NCBI RefSeq assembly: GCF_900142475.1 | Contig: NZ_FRAY01000001.1 | Location: 372,001-436,000, forward strand | Reading direction: 5' to 3' | DNA from: Fibrobacter sp. UWH4 | GTDB taxonomy: Bacteria; Fibrobacterota; Fibrobacteria; Fibrobacterales; Fibrobacteraceae | Length of the DNA stretch: 64,000 nt | Part shown: positions 1 through 8,255 of the stretch, in pieces | Numbering within the stretch: the first letter of the stretch is position 1 | How the letters are laid out: every line of letters begins with the position of its first letter | Translations under genes and position numbers: made by a program | The notes under the pieces: generated by a model | Database searches by the model: none | Told to the model about the DNA's origin: nothing | What the model saw: the letters and a program-made list of their open reading frames with translations, nothing else

Positions 1-174
1 GAGAGTCTTGCCTTCAAGCGTAAGGAGTTCGCCTACTTGCGGGATGACATAGCCGTCGCCTGCTTTCTTGAGGAGCGTCTTGGAACCATTGTAGCGAATA
101 ACAAGGTCGGTGACCTTGGGGTCAACGACTTTGAATTCGTTATTGAATACGTGAGGATATATCTCGTGAATCAT
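1..174 (-). CDS. Possible Nudix (NudC-like) protein, N-terminal part only
   Basis: An open frame begins with ATG at 174 on the minus strand and runs off the left edge, so only 58 residues are visible. The leucine-rich start, including LVIRYNGSKTLLKK and VIPQVGELL, resembles the N-terminal non-catalytic segment of NAD(+) diphosphatases. The Nudix box itself would lie outside the window, so the assignment is weak. The start is the only ATG near the open part of the frame. A dispersed repeat lies immediately upstream at 181-220. Confidence 0.4.
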   Translation of the reverse strand, partial: MIHEIYPHVFNNEFKVVDPKVTDLVIRYNGSKTLLKKAGDGYVIPQVGELLTLEGKTL

Positions 175-180
175 GAATTA

Positions 181-220
181 GATCCTTCGACTTCGTGCTG
201 CGCACTCCGCTCAGGATGAC
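181..220. repeat. Dispersed hairpin repeat, ATCCT-GAGC / GTCGAAGGATC family
   Basis: One copy of an intergenic repeat whose ends read GATCCTTCGAC and CTCAGGATGAC. Related copies lie at 10564-10650, 37275-37310, 39554-39595 and 53191-53226. The two ends are partly complementary, so a transcript would fold back. Two of the other copies lie inside coding frames. Confidence 0.7.
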
Positions 221-232
221 ACATTCTTTCGT

Positions 233-2131
233 CTACTCTAGATACGTGTAACCGTATAGGCCGCCACGGTAGATGTTCAGGAATTCCTTGCCTTCTTGCA
301 GGCTAATCTTTCCTTCCTTCACGGAGCGGGATACCCAGTTTTCCATGGTGCGCACAAGGGCCTTGTCGCTGAAGTTCACGTAATCGAGTACGTCTTCCAC
401 CGATTCGCCATCGATAATCTTGTCGATTTCGTAGCCGCCCTTGTCGTTGCAAACGATGTGGACTGCGTTGGTGTCGCCAAAGAGGTTGTGCAGGTCACCG
501 AGGATTTCCTGGTAGGCGCCCACGAGGTAGACTGCGATGTAGTACGGCTCATTGTTCCTGAGTTCATGCAGCGGAAGTGTGCGGCTGACATCGCCACCGC
601 GCACGAACATATCGATTTTACCGTCAGAGTCGCAAGTGACATCCTGGATGGTCGTCTCGACTGTGGGTTCCTCGTTCAGGCGCTGGATTGGCATGAGCGG
701 GAAAACCTGGTCTACGCCCCAGCTGTCCGGCAGGCTCTGGAACAAGCTAAAGTTGCAGAAATACTTCTGGGCCAAGAGGCGCGGAAGTTCGCTGAGTTCA
801 TAAGGCGGATGGCGCAAGTCTTTTGCGAGCAGGTCCACCTTGCGCACGATGCTCCAGAACAGACGTTCGCACATGGCGCGGGTGGGCAAGTCGTAATCGC
901 CGACCTTGAAACCGTTGAGCACGTCATCGTTCAGCTGAATGGCATCGTGCCAGCTTTCCAGCAGATTCTTCGGGGTGAGCCCCTTGTAAATGCCGTAAAG
1001 GTCTTTCAGTGCGTCGGGTGCATTGTCATCGATTTCGTGGATATTCTCGTCGAAGAATGCCTGACCGGCTGTTTCAAGCACGTTGAATACCAGGATGGAA
1101 TGGTGTGCCGCAAGTGCACGGCCCGATTCTGCGATGATGTTCGGGTGAGCGACGCCGCCGTTTTCGCAAGCTTCGAACATGGCGTACACCACGTCGTTCG
1201 CGTATTCCTGAATGGAGTAGTTCACCGAGCTTGCGTTGGAACTGCGGGTGCCGTCGTAATCCACGCCGAGACCGCCGCCTACGTCTACGAATTCAAGGCC
1301 CATGCCCATCTTCTTAATTTGCACGTAGAACTGCGAGACTTCGCGAAGGCCGCTCTTGATGTGGCGAATGTTGGTAATCTGGCTACCCAAGTGGAAGTGG
1401 ATGAGCTTCATACAGTCTTCCATCTTCTCTTGCTTGATGTAGTCCAGTGCTTCCAGCAATTCGGAACTGTTCAGGCCGAACTTGCTGTGGTATCCGCCGG
1501 ATTCTTCCCACTTGCCGCTACCGGAGCTGGCAAGCTTGATGCGGATACCGATGTTCGGGCGCACGCCGATGCGGCGCGACAGTTCCACCACCAGGTGGAG
1601 TTCGTTCATCTTTTCGACGACGACGAAAATCTTCTTGCCCATCTTCTGTGCAAGCAGCGCGAGTTCGATAAAGTCTTCGTCCTTGTAGCCGTTGCAGATA
1701 ATCAGCGAATCTGGATTGTCCATGTTCGCGAGCACCGCATGCAGTTCCGGCTTGGAACCGGCTTCGAGACCGATGTTGTACTTTTTCCCGTGGCTGACGA
1801 TTTCTTCCAAGACGGCGCGTTGCTGGTTCACCTTGATCGGGAAGATGCTGTAGTAGCTTCCGTTAAAGCCGTATTCCTTGCGGGCCTTGTTGAAGCACTC
1901 GTTAATCTTCTCGATGCGACTGTCCAAGATATCCGGGAAACGCAACAGCATCGGAGTTGAAACATCGCGGAGCGAAAGTTCCTGCACGAGTTCGTACAGG
2001 TCGATGTCCGGGCCGCCTTCCTTGAGCGGGTGAACCGTTGCGTGTCCTTTTTCGTTGATGTCGAAGAAGTTTACGCCCCAACCCTTGACGTTGTACAAGT
2101 CGCGGGAATCGTCAATGCGCCATTTTTTCAT
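233..2131 (-). CDS. speA: Biosynthetic arginine decarboxylase
   Basis: A PLP-dependent enzyme that decarboxylates arginine to agmatine, the first step of the agmatine route to putrescine and spermidine. The 632-residue length is normal for SpeA. The PLP-binding lysine is K100 in FPIKVNQQ. Other family blocks are GLEAGSKPEL, HFHLGSQI, DVGGGLGVDYDG and the substrate-side ESGRALAAHH. The start MKKWRIDDS is the only sensible one. The next gene upstream on the same strand encodes a carboxy(nor)spermidine-synthase-like enzyme, so the two probably form a polyamine module. They are separated by a ~120-bp repeat-filled gap rather than being tightly coupled. Confidence 0.95.
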   Translation of the reverse strand: MKKWRIDDSRDLYNVKGWGVNFFDINEKGHATVHPLKEGGPDIDLYELVQELSLRDVSTPMLLRFPDILDSRIEKINECFNKARKEYGFNGSYYSIFPIKVNQQRAVLEEIVSHGKKYNIGLEAGSKPELHAVLANMDNPDSLIICNGYKDEDFIELALLAQKMGKKIFVVVEKMNELHLVVELSRRIGVRPNIGIRIKLASSGSGKWEESGGYHSKFGLNSSELLEALDYIKQEKMEDCMKLIHFHLGSQITNIRHIKSGLREVSQFYVQIKKMGMGLEFVDVGGGLGVDYDGTRSSNASSVNYSIQEYANDVVYAMFEACENGGVAHPNIIAESGRALAAHHSILVFNVLETAGQAFFDENIHEIDDNAPDALKDLYGIYKGLTPKNLLESWHDAIQLNDDVLNGFKVGDYDLPTRAMCERLFWSIVRKVDLLAKDLRHPPYELSELPRLLAQKYFCNFSLFQSLPDSWGVDQVFPLMPIQRLNEEPTVETTIQDVTCDSDGKIDMFVRGGDVSRTLPLHELRNNEPYYIAVYLVGAYQEILGDLHNLFGDTNAVHIVCNDKGGYEIDKIIDGESVEDVLDYVNFSDKALVRTMENWVSRSVKEGKISLQEGKEFLNIYRGGLYGYTYLE

Positions 2132-2136
2132 TGCTT

Positions 2137-2253
2137 TGCAGTGGTTAGTGGTTAGTAAACAGTGGTTAGGAAGTGGTTAGTATGCAGTGGTCAGTAGATA
2201 GGGCGGCTCTGCCGCGATTATAAAACCTAATCACTAACCACCAATCACTAATC
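2137..2253. repeat. GTGGTTAGT short-repeat inverted element
   Basis: The gap between speA and the next gene is filled by repeats of GTGGTTAG on the left, a central hairpin GGCGGCTCTGCCGC near 2200, and the complementary CTAACCAC-type repeats on the right. The whole forms a long imperfect fold-back. Sister elements lie at 41490-41525 and 42492-42580. No coding potential is seen. Confidence 0.75.
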
Positions 2254-2254
2254 A

Positions 2255-3529
2255 CTAATCCACCAGCACCGGGTTAAAGTTTTCTTTCCACGGGAGGCCG
2301 TACTTGGTGAGGGCTTCCATGAACGGATCCGGGTCGAATTCTTCCACGGTATGTACGCCCGGCTTGTTCCACTTGCCGGTAAGCACCATCATGGCGCCGC
2401 ACATGGCCGGAACGCCAGTGGTGTAGGCGATAGCCTGGCTGCCGAGTTCCTTGTAGCATTCCTGGTGGTCGCAAACGTTGTACAGGTAGTAGGTCTTGTC
2501 CTTGCCGTCTTTTTTACCCTTGAAGATACAACCGATGTTGGTCTTGCCCACGGTGCGAGGGCCGAGGCTTGCCGGGTCCGGCAACAGGGCCTTGAGGAAC
2601 TGGATAGGCACGATGTCCTGCCCCTGGAACTTGATCGGCTGGGTGCTGAGCATGCCCACGTCTTCGAGGCAGCGCATGTGGTCGAGGTAGCTCTGGCCAA
2701 ATGTCATGAAGAAACGGATGCGCTTTACGCCCCGGATGTTTTGGGCCAAGGATTCGATTTCTTCGTGGTGCAGCAGGTACATGTCCTTCTTGCCCACTTC
2801 GTCAAACACGTATTCGCGCTTGATGCTCATGGCCGGGATTTCAACCCAGTGACCCTTGCCGTTTTCGTCGGTGTCCCAGTAGCTGCCCGGTGCAGAGACT
2901 TCGCGGAGGTTGATTTCGGGGTTGAAGTTGGTGGCGAACTTGTAGCCGTGATCGCCGCCGTTGCAGTCGAGGATGTCGATTTCTTCGATGGTGTCGAACT
3001 GGTGCTTCAGGGCGTAGGCGCAGTAGGCCTGAGAAACACCCGGGTCGAAACCGGAACCGAGCAGAGCCGTGAGGCCGGCCTTTTCAAACTTTTCCTTATA
3101 AGCCCACTGCCAGCTGTAATCGAAGTAGGCGCTGAAACCCTGTTCCTTGCAACGCTTGTCGTAGACCTTGCGCCATTCCGGATCGTCGATGTTTTCGGGT
3201 TCGTAGTTCGCCGTGTCCATGTAGTTCACGCCGCATTCGAGGCAGGCGTCCATGATGGCGAGGTCCTGGTACGGAAGCGCAATGTTCATGACCAGGTCGG
3301 GCTTGTATTCCTTGATGAGCTTGGCAACGTTCTCGGCCTTGTCTGCATCGACGGCGGCTGTCGTGATGACCGTCTTCGTATTCGGACGCAGTTCCTGAGC
3401 GAGCTTTTCGCAGTTTTCGCGGTGGCGGCTAGCGATGCAAATTTCGCTGAAAACTTCGCTGCAGGTGCAGCATTTTTTGATAGCAACTGTGGCGACTGCG
3501 CCACAACCGATAATCAAAGCTCTTGCCAT
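2255..3529 (-). CDS. Saccharopine-dehydrogenase-family carboxy(nor)spermidine synthase
   Basis: A 424-residue protein starting MARALIIGCGAVATVA, with the Rossmann dinucleotide motif GCGAVA at residues 8-13. The layout (N-terminal Rossmann fold, central catalytic region, C-terminal extension) and length fit LYS9-like carboxynorspermidine/carboxyspermidine dehydrogenases, which condense aspartate semialdehyde with a diamine using NADPH. The open frame extends 24 codons further upstream. The start at 3529 is chosen because AAAGGA stands eight bases before it and the fold begins at once. The neighbouring speA supports a spermidine-pathway role. Saccharopine dehydrogenase proper is the alternative. 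Confidence 0.85.
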   Translation of the reverse strand: MARALIIGCGAVATVAIKKCCTCSEVFSEICIASRHRENCEKLAQELRPNTKTVITTAAVDADKAENVAKLIKEYKPDLVMNIALPYQDLAIMDACLECGVNYMDTANYEPENIDDPEWRKVYDKRCKEQGFSAYFDYSWQWAYKEKFEKAGLTALLGSGFDPGVSQAYCAYALKHQFDTIEEIDILDCNGGDHGYKFATNFNPEINLREVSAPGSYWDTDENGKGHWVEIPAMSIKREYVFDEVGKKDMYLLHHEEIESLAQNIRGVKRIRFFMTFGQSYLDHMRCLEDVGMLSTQPIKFQGQDIVPIQFLKALLPDPASLGPRTVGKTNIGCIFKGKKDGKDKTYYLYNVCDHQECYKELGSQAIAYTTGVPAMCGAMMVLTGKWNKPGVHTVEEFDPDPFMEALTKYGLPWKENFNPVLVD

Positions 3530-3610
3530 TTTTTTATTCCTTTCAAGGATGGTTGAAATGTTTAAGCACAAATATAAAAAAGTGTGTGGGCGAACTGCCA
3601 CTTGCGGTCG

Positions 3611-3647
3611 CCAAAAAAGAAAGACGGCTCCTTAAAAGAAACCGTCT
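3611..3647 (-). terminator. Rho-independent terminator after tRNA
   Basis: On the minus strand AGACGG pairs with CCGTCT across a 14-base loop and is followed by a TTTCTTTTTT run. It lies directly downstream of the CAU tRNA. Confidence 0.7.
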
Positions 3648-3651
3648 CTCG

Positions 3652-3725
3652 TGGGACCTCCGGGACTTGAACCCGGAACCCGCGGGTTATGAGTCCGCTG
3701 CTCTAACCAATTGAGCTAAAGTCCC
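3652..3725 (-). tRNA. tRNA with CAU anticodon (Met elongator or Ile2)
   Basis: The minus strand folds as a complete 74-nt cloverleaf: 7-bp acceptor GGGACTT/AGGTCCC, D-arm AGCTCAATTGGTTAGAGC, anticodon loop CTCATAA and T-arm with GGTTCAAGTCC. CCA is not encoded. The anticodon is CAU. The A31-C39 mismatch next to the loop and overall likeness to lysidine-type isoleucine tRNAs leave elongator Met versus Ile2 open. Confidence 0.93.
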
Positions 3726-3769
3726 GATGATGGGCCAAATATAGTCTTTTTGTAATGAAAGAACGGACG

Positions 3770-5194
3770 TTACAGTCCAAGTTCACCGAATATGAGCAGG
3801 TATTTGGAAATGGTTCTGCACCATTCGTAGTGGAATCCGCTGTAGGCGTTCACCACGCACTTGTCCCAGTCCTGTATTTCGGTCTTGTAGACGTTGACCG
3901 CGTCCTTCACGGCTCGGAGCATCTGGTGCGGGGCGTTGGCGTCGTCTACGAGGAACGCATTTGCTTCGCCTGCGGTTTCGAGGGCGTAGCTGGTAAGCAT
4001 CGTGGAAACGCCGACCGTGCGTCCTGTCAGGGGAAGTGTTCCTGCGGCCATGGCCTTAAGGATAATCGAAGACGACGGTTCGCGGAGGTTTGCCGCAAAC
4101 AGTGCGTCGGATCCGGCGAGGGTGTCGCGGAGCTGTAGCGTGTTGTCGTCGTCGCTTTCGAGGTCCTGGACGCACATGACTTCGGGGTACTGTTGCGCGA
4201 AGTCCTTGTAGTAGTTCCACTCGTTGTTGTTCGAAGAAATGCCGACAATAATGAACACATCGAGTCGTGCAATATCCGATAGGATTGTCGCAAGTGTTTC
4301 GGAGGTGTTGCCCGCTTCTTCGTCTAGGTGGACGTAAAGAATCATCTTGCCGTCAAAATTGACTCCCAACTGCTGTTGGAGGTGCGCTCTTGCCTTGGTC
4401 TTCGCTTCCTTGATAGGGAGATTTTCTTTGTTGAAGTCCCAGACCTGATAGCTCACGCCGAACTGGACTCCGATAAGTTTGTCTGAATTTCGGTTCAGGA
4501 ATCCGCTGATACCGCCGGGGAGGTTCGTGTTGAGCATGGCGTCGCGGTAACCAGGCGATGGGAACAGTACCTTGGTCGCATAGAGAATGCCGACCTTAAG
4601 AAGGCTGACCTTGCCCCAGAATTCGTAACCGTCCATATTGAAATCTTTGCGGGGAAGCCCGATCTTTTCGATTTCGCTCGAAGGAATATGGAAATCGTAG
4701 GTGATGTTATGGACGGTGAAGAAGAAGGGAATCTTGCTGAAATTCTGGTAGGTGGTGTGTGCGAGCGCACCGGCGAGAGCGCCGCCCCATTCGTGGCCGA
4801 GGATCGCTCGACATTCGAAATGGGAGTCTTCTGCGTAGGCCAGAGCCGCCGAGGCCAGGAAGGCGAACCGGATATGGTTGTCTGTGTAGGGGGCGTTCTG
4901 GGGTGGTCCGTAAATGTAGGGCCTTCCGAAATACTCTTCGTTGTAGATATAGGTGTGCAGCGGATCTTTGTCTGATACCCAGATCTCATAGGGCTTGTTC
5001 TGGAGTCTCTCGATGCCGGTATGGACACAGCGGTAGCTCTCGACATCGACCATCATATTCTTGAAAAAGGGCGAGCATGTAATAACTTTCGTGCCGGCGC
5101 TCGCAAAAGCGTCGGTCATGCGGTTGACCGCGGTGGCCAACGGACTGGTCTTGTACCAGTTTCCGGCTTCGGGGCTTACGACAAGAATATTCAT
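3770..5194 (-). CDS. Divergent glycogen/starch synthase-like glycosyltransferase (GT5)
   Basis: A 474-residue cytoplasmic protein beginning MNILVVSPEAGNW, the beta-strand opening of GT5 glycogen synthases, which extend alpha-glucan chains from ADP- or UDP-glucose. The usual lysine-containing KTGGL motif is replaced by YKTSPLA around residue 14. GHEWGGALAGAL and a C-terminal donor-binding-like half (SSIILKAMAAGTLPL) follow. The start is ATG at 5194 with GGAG 12 bases upstream. The changed motif may mean altered specificity or a regulatory paralogue, so the reaction is inferred. It stands alone on the minus strand, divergent from the lipoprotein at 5353. Confidence 0.75.
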   Translation of the reverse strand: MNILVVSPEAGNWYKTSPLATAVNRMTDAFASAGTKVITCSPFFKNMMVDVESYRCVHTGIERLQNKPYEIWVSDKDPLHTYIYNEEYFGRPYIYGPPQNAPYTDNHIRFAFLASAALAYAEDSHFECRAILGHEWGGALAGALAHTTYQNFSKIPFFFTVHNITYDFHIPSSEIEKIGLPRKDFNMDGYEFWGKVSLLKVGILYATKVLFPSPGYRDAMLNTNLPGGISGFLNRNSDKLIGVQFGVSYQVWDFNKENLPIKEAKTKARAHLQQQLGVNFDGKMILYVHLDEEAGNTSETLATILSDIARLDVFIIVGISSNNNEWNYYKDFAQQYPEVMCVQDLESDDDNTLQLRDTLAGSDALFAANLREPSSSIILKAMAAGTLPLTGRTVGVSTMLTSYALETAGEANAFLVDDANAPHQMLRAVKDAVNVYKTEIQDWDKCVVNAYSGFHYEWCRTISKYLLIFGELGL

Positions 5195-5322
5195 GCCTAG
5201 ATGGTTCTCCAAACAAAAATTTACCTGATGGACAGGTTTAGCATAAATTTATTTAATTATTTTTAGAAAGTATATTAAAAAATCATTTTTTTTTGATAAA
5301 AGACTATATATCTATCTATATT

Positions 5323-5339
5323 AGTTGAAAACATCAACT
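5323..5339 (+). promoter_or_regulatory. Perfect inverted repeat in 5' leader
   Basis: AGTTGA, five bases, TCAACT, ending just before the AAGGAA ribosome-binding site of the lipoprotein at 5353. An AT-rich promoter-like stretch with TTGATA lies upstream at 5293. It may be an operator or a leader hairpin. Confidence 0.35.
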
Positions 5340-5352
5340 GAAGGAAACAAAA

Positions 5353-6405
5353 ATGAAAAAAATGCTAATCGCCTCTTTGGCAGCCGCTGTCGCTTTCACG
5401 ATGATCGGTTGTAAGGGTACCAATGAAAAGCGTGGTGACGAACACCTCAAGGAAGGTCGTTACCGCAATGCCATCAATTCCTACCTGGAAGCCAAGAAGA
5501 AAGGCAGCATGTCCGACGAATTTTATGACAACTTCACTTTGGCCCTTGTGCGTGCCGCTGAAATGGAAGCCAAGAAGGACCTGAACAGTGACCTGATCAA
5601 CGGATACTTCGACAAGGCCTCCGTGAACATGGCCGATGTCCAGAATGCCGAAGTTGTTGAAGAATACGTGACCAAGCTTGCTACCATCGGTAAGCAGCAG
5701 GCCGCTCAGGAAGGCATGGACTACGGTACGATTGTGAATGCTTTCGCAAAGATTGATACCGCTCTTGCTACCGCCAAGGCCAAGGGTGCTGGCGAAGCAG
5801 CCGTGAAGGCTATCCGCACCGAAGCTGAAAATGCTTACGTTGCCAAGAATCTCTCCGAAGCCGTGGGTGAATCCGACCCGGTGGTGAGCGAATACCAGAT
5901 CATGAAGATTGCTGAAATGGCTCCGGAAAATGCCGAAGTCAAGGCAGCCCTCAACAAGAGCCGCAAGGGCACTCGCGGTTACTTCCTGATCTTCGGTGAA
6001 CAGATCGGTGAACCGGTGAGCCGCCGCGTCGACAAGTGGGGCTACGTGATGGCTCTGCCGACCATCAAGATTGCTCCGGGGTCTCTCTCTGGCGAACTCC
6101 AGTTCTGGGCTTCTACGGGTAACAACACCGAACTTGACCCGAGCAAGATCAAGCTTGTCTCTACCGACGGCAAGGAAGTCTTCGCCAAGGGTAACAGCGG
6201 CTGGTGCGAAGCTGAAGTGCTCGTGGGCAAGAAGGGCCAGGAAAAGATCGAAAAGAAGAAGCAGAACTTCAAGGGCAAGGGCAAGCTCATGAACGAGTTC
6301 CAGTGCTCCGTGAATGTTTCCTTCTCTTACGCCAAGGACTTCGTTCCGGACTACATCGAATACAAGGATGAATTCGGTATCGGCCGTAAGTACCTCGGTC
6401 AGTAA
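5353..6405 (+). CDS. TPR-like lipoprotein
   Basis: A 350-residue lipoprotein. The signal MKKMLIASLAAAVAFTMIGC ends in a lipobox with Cys20. Residues 27-50 (GDEHLKEGRYRNAINSYLEA) read as a tetratricopeptide unit, a protein-interaction repeat, and are followed by an alpha-helical region. The C-terminal third is predicted mostly beta and ends in a conserved-looking aromatic stretch. AAGGAA precedes the ATG and a strong terminator follows at 6481, so it is probably monocistronic. Codon use is very biased toward frequent codons, suggesting high expression. No specific function is recognised; it is likely periplasm-facing in the inner or outer membrane. Confidence 0.85.
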   Translation: MKKMLIASLAAAVAFTMIGCKGTNEKRGDEHLKEGRYRNAINSYLEAKKKGSMSDEFYDNFTLALVRAAEMEAKKDLNSDLINGYFDKASVNMADVQNAEVVEEYVTKLATIGKQQAAQEGMDYGTIVNAFAKIDTALATAKAKGAGEAAVKAIRTEAENAYVAKNLSEAVGESDPVVSEYQIMKIAEMAPENAEVKAALNKSRKGTRGYFLIFGEQIGEPVSRRVDKWGYVMALPTIKIAPGSLSGELQFWASTGNNTELDPSKIKLVSTDGKEVFAKGNSGWCEAEVLVGKKGQEKIEKKKQNFKGKGKLMNEFQCSVNVSFSYAKDFVPDYIEYKDEFGIGRKYLGQ

Positions 6406-6409
6406 TAAC

Positions 6410-6467
6410 GGCTTTGAGGTCGCGCAAAGCGCTCTGAGCATTGAGCTGTGAGCGCTCAGGTAAAACC
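6410..6467. repeat. GAGCTGTGAGCGCT short-repeat element
   Basis: The stretch after the TPR lipoprotein carries TTTGAGGTCGCGC and TTGAGCTGTGAGCGCT. It is related to 48907-48976, which has TTTGAGCTATGAGGTCG. It looks like a dispersed intergenic family with partial dyad symmetry. Confidence 0.5.
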
Positions 6468-6480
6468 TTAAATTTTTTGA

Positions 6481-6508
6481 AAGGCGAGAGCAATCTCGCC
6501 TTTCTTTT
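6481..6508 (+). terminator. Rho-independent terminator
   Basis: AAGGCGAGA pairs with TCTCGCCTT across GCAA and is followed by TTTCTTTT. It ends the lipoprotein transcript. Confidence 0.85.
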
Positions 6509-6589
6509 ATGCATTCATAGTTGAGTATGTGGGGAAAAAATAGAGGCTAGTTTTGCCTGAATAGATTAAAAATCAGAACGCTACGATTT

Positions 6590-6890
6590 AATAGCCAGGT
6601 GTTACGTCGGACAGCACTTAGCAATTTATTGCTTAGTGCGCATGACCACCAAGGTGGGGCTGGCGATTGAAGCCCGTAGAGAGGGTGATGGAGGACTTTG
6701 CGAGAGCCTGTCCGCTAAGCGAACATTCGTCGGCCGAAGGCCGACCTTTGGTCACTTGGCCTTTAGGCCTTAGTGAACATGGCCACCTTTAGGTGGTGCC
6801 ATGTGAGCCGGAAAGCCCCATGCGTTAAGCTGGGGCTGTGGCGAAAGTGAGGCGAAATCGACTTTTCTTTTTGCGATAGAGCCGAACGGT
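6590..6890. ncRNA. Candidate structured RNA, hairpin-rich gene-free region
   Basis: No coding frame is supported here. Five strong hairpins follow one another: 6615-6638 (CACTT, AGCAA, TTTA-type loop, TTGCT, TAGTG), 6646-6657, 6729-6745 (GTCGGCC, GAA, GGCCGAC, perfect), 6752-6776 (CACTT, GGCC, TTTA, GGCC, TTAGTG) and 6778-6803 (CATGGCCACC, TTTA, GGTGG-T-GCCATG). The TTTA-loop hairpins share ends but differ in their inner stems while keeping pairing. A related pair lies at 63390-63435. It matches no RNA class I know; the orientation is unclear. Confidence 0.45.
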
Positions 6891-6950
6891 CTTATTTGCG
6901 TGCGGAGCAGGCCGAGTAGAGGCCGAAATCAGGGGGAGGCTTCCCCCTAC

Positions 6951-6975
6951 AAAAAAACACCGGGCATAACCCGGC
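6951..6975 (-). terminator. Rho-independent terminator
   Basis: On the minus strand CCGGG, five bases, CCCGG, then TTTTTTT. It ends the barrel gene at 7001. A second perfect hairpin AGGGGGA-GGCT-TCCCCCT lies just beyond at 6931-6948. Confidence 0.8.
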
Positions 6976-7000
6976 GCTTAAGGTCTTTTTTGATCAGGGC

Positions 7001-8131
7001 TTAAAAACTAGCCTTGCCGCTCAAACCGAGGGAGAACCTTGCCTTGCCGAACGGCGTGTCGTCGGTGTCGGTGAAGTTATAGCCGTGCCAGATGACGATT
7101 TCGGTGTTCATGGTCGGGTAGATGTAATGGTTCATGCCCAGGAACTGGAAGTCGTCACCGTGAATTTCCTTGTCCGGATCGTGGTATTCGTAGCTGACAC
7201 CCAGGGTGTACTTCTTGTGGATGTTGAAGCTGGGTTCCACGGCGAACAGCATCTGGTCGTCTGTCATGAGCTGGGGTTCGGCCGCGTAGCTCTTGTCGGT
7301 AATGGTGTAGAAGTAGGTCAGGGCCAGGTTGAAGATGGCGTAGTTCATGCTCGGTTCGAGCAAGAAGGAGTGGACGCCCTGTCCCTTGTACGGGTGGAGT
7401 CCCCATACAGCGTAGATGCCGTAGTTGAACTTCTCGTAGCTCTTGGAGTAGTCGATTTCGGTACCGAGGACGTAGGTGTGGGAACGGTTGATTTCGGAAC
7501 CGAACACCCAGTCGAGGCTCGGGGTGATGATCAAGTGCTCGTCGGTGTGGTTGATTAGCGGGAACCCGTAGGTGGCGAAGAGGGCTACGGTGTGGTCGGT
7601 TGCGTCGGATGCGCCCAAGTACAGGGAGCCGCGTCCGTACTTGTCGTTACCGACATCGAGGCCGATACCGCGGAGGTTTTGTTCACGGACGATGACGGCG
7701 TAACGGGAAGCATCGCGCCAGAAGTAGTAGTTGAAGGCGCCCGCGCTGTAAGTCATGTCACCGAAGATAAGGGTAACTTCGTGGCTGACATCCCAGCGGA
7801 ACTGGACTCCGTCAAATTCAAAGGAATTGTAGCGACCATCCGAACCCATGGCGGTGGAACGGGCGAGTCCGTGGCGGACTTCGGATTCCTGGAGTTCGCC
7901 GTTTTCGTTGACGAAGGTGCTGTGGGTTGTTCCCTTGACGACGACGGCGATGTTTTCGTCGAGGTGCGCCTTCAGGGCGAGGTCGATGTCCTGGTTGCCG
8001 GCGTTGGTCGGGTCAAAATCGCTGTCAAAGTAGCTGGCGTAGTCCATGTTCACGTCGCCGTGGATTTCGATATCGGCGGCGGAAGCGATGGTGGCGGTGG
8101 CCATGGCCAGGGGCAAAATCAGTTTGCGCAT
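7001..8131 (-). CDS. Outer-membrane beta-barrel (porin-like) protein
   Basis: A 376-residue protein with an N-terminal signal peptide (MRKLILPLAMATATIASA, cleavage before ADIEIHG) and a chain of alternating short beta strands ending in SGKASF, the terminal phenylalanine used by the barrel-assembly machinery. Many aromatic residues at strand ends (NYYFWRDASRY, YFYTITDKSY) fit an outer-membrane barrel. No specific porin family is recognised. Single gene, with its own terminator at 6951 and the divergent LolA-like gene upstream. Role inferred: diffusion channel or structural outer-membrane protein. Confidence 0.75.
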   Translation of the reverse strand: MRKLILPLAMATATIASAADIEIHGDVNMDYASYFDSDFDPTNAGNQDIDLALKAHLDENIAVVVKGTTHSTFVNENGELQESEVRHGLARSTAMGSDGRYNSFEFDGVQFRWDVSHEVTLIFGDMTYSAGAFNYYFWRDASRYAVIVREQNLRGIGLDVGNDKYGRGSLYLGASDATDHTVALFATYGFPLINHTDEHLIITPSLDWVFGSEINRSHTYVLGTEIDYSKSYEKFNYGIYAVWGLHPYKGQGVHSFLLEPSMNYAIFNLALTYFYTITDKSYAAEPQLMTDDQMLFAVEPSFNIHKKYTLGVSYEYHDPDKEIHGDDFQFLGMNHYIYPTMNTEIVIWHGYNFTDTDDTPFGKARFSLGLSGKASF

Positions 8132-8255
8132 ACGTTTTTTCCAATAGAATTAAATTTTTCTTGAGCAAAGATAGAAATTTCGCCGGATAAAAGCCAATCG
8201 CGAATAGGCGTAATTTTGTAAATTTGCACATATTCTTAAAGGATGGAGTTCCCTG

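Noticed and set aside
296-1960. Long plus-strand frame of 554 codons
   Set aside because: It is the complement of speA. Strong codon bias in this genome opens long antisense frames; SpeA motifs are all on the minus strand.
6590-6960. RNase P RNA, tmRNA or group II intron domain V
   Set aside because: None of the conserved blocks of these RNAs is seen on either strand.
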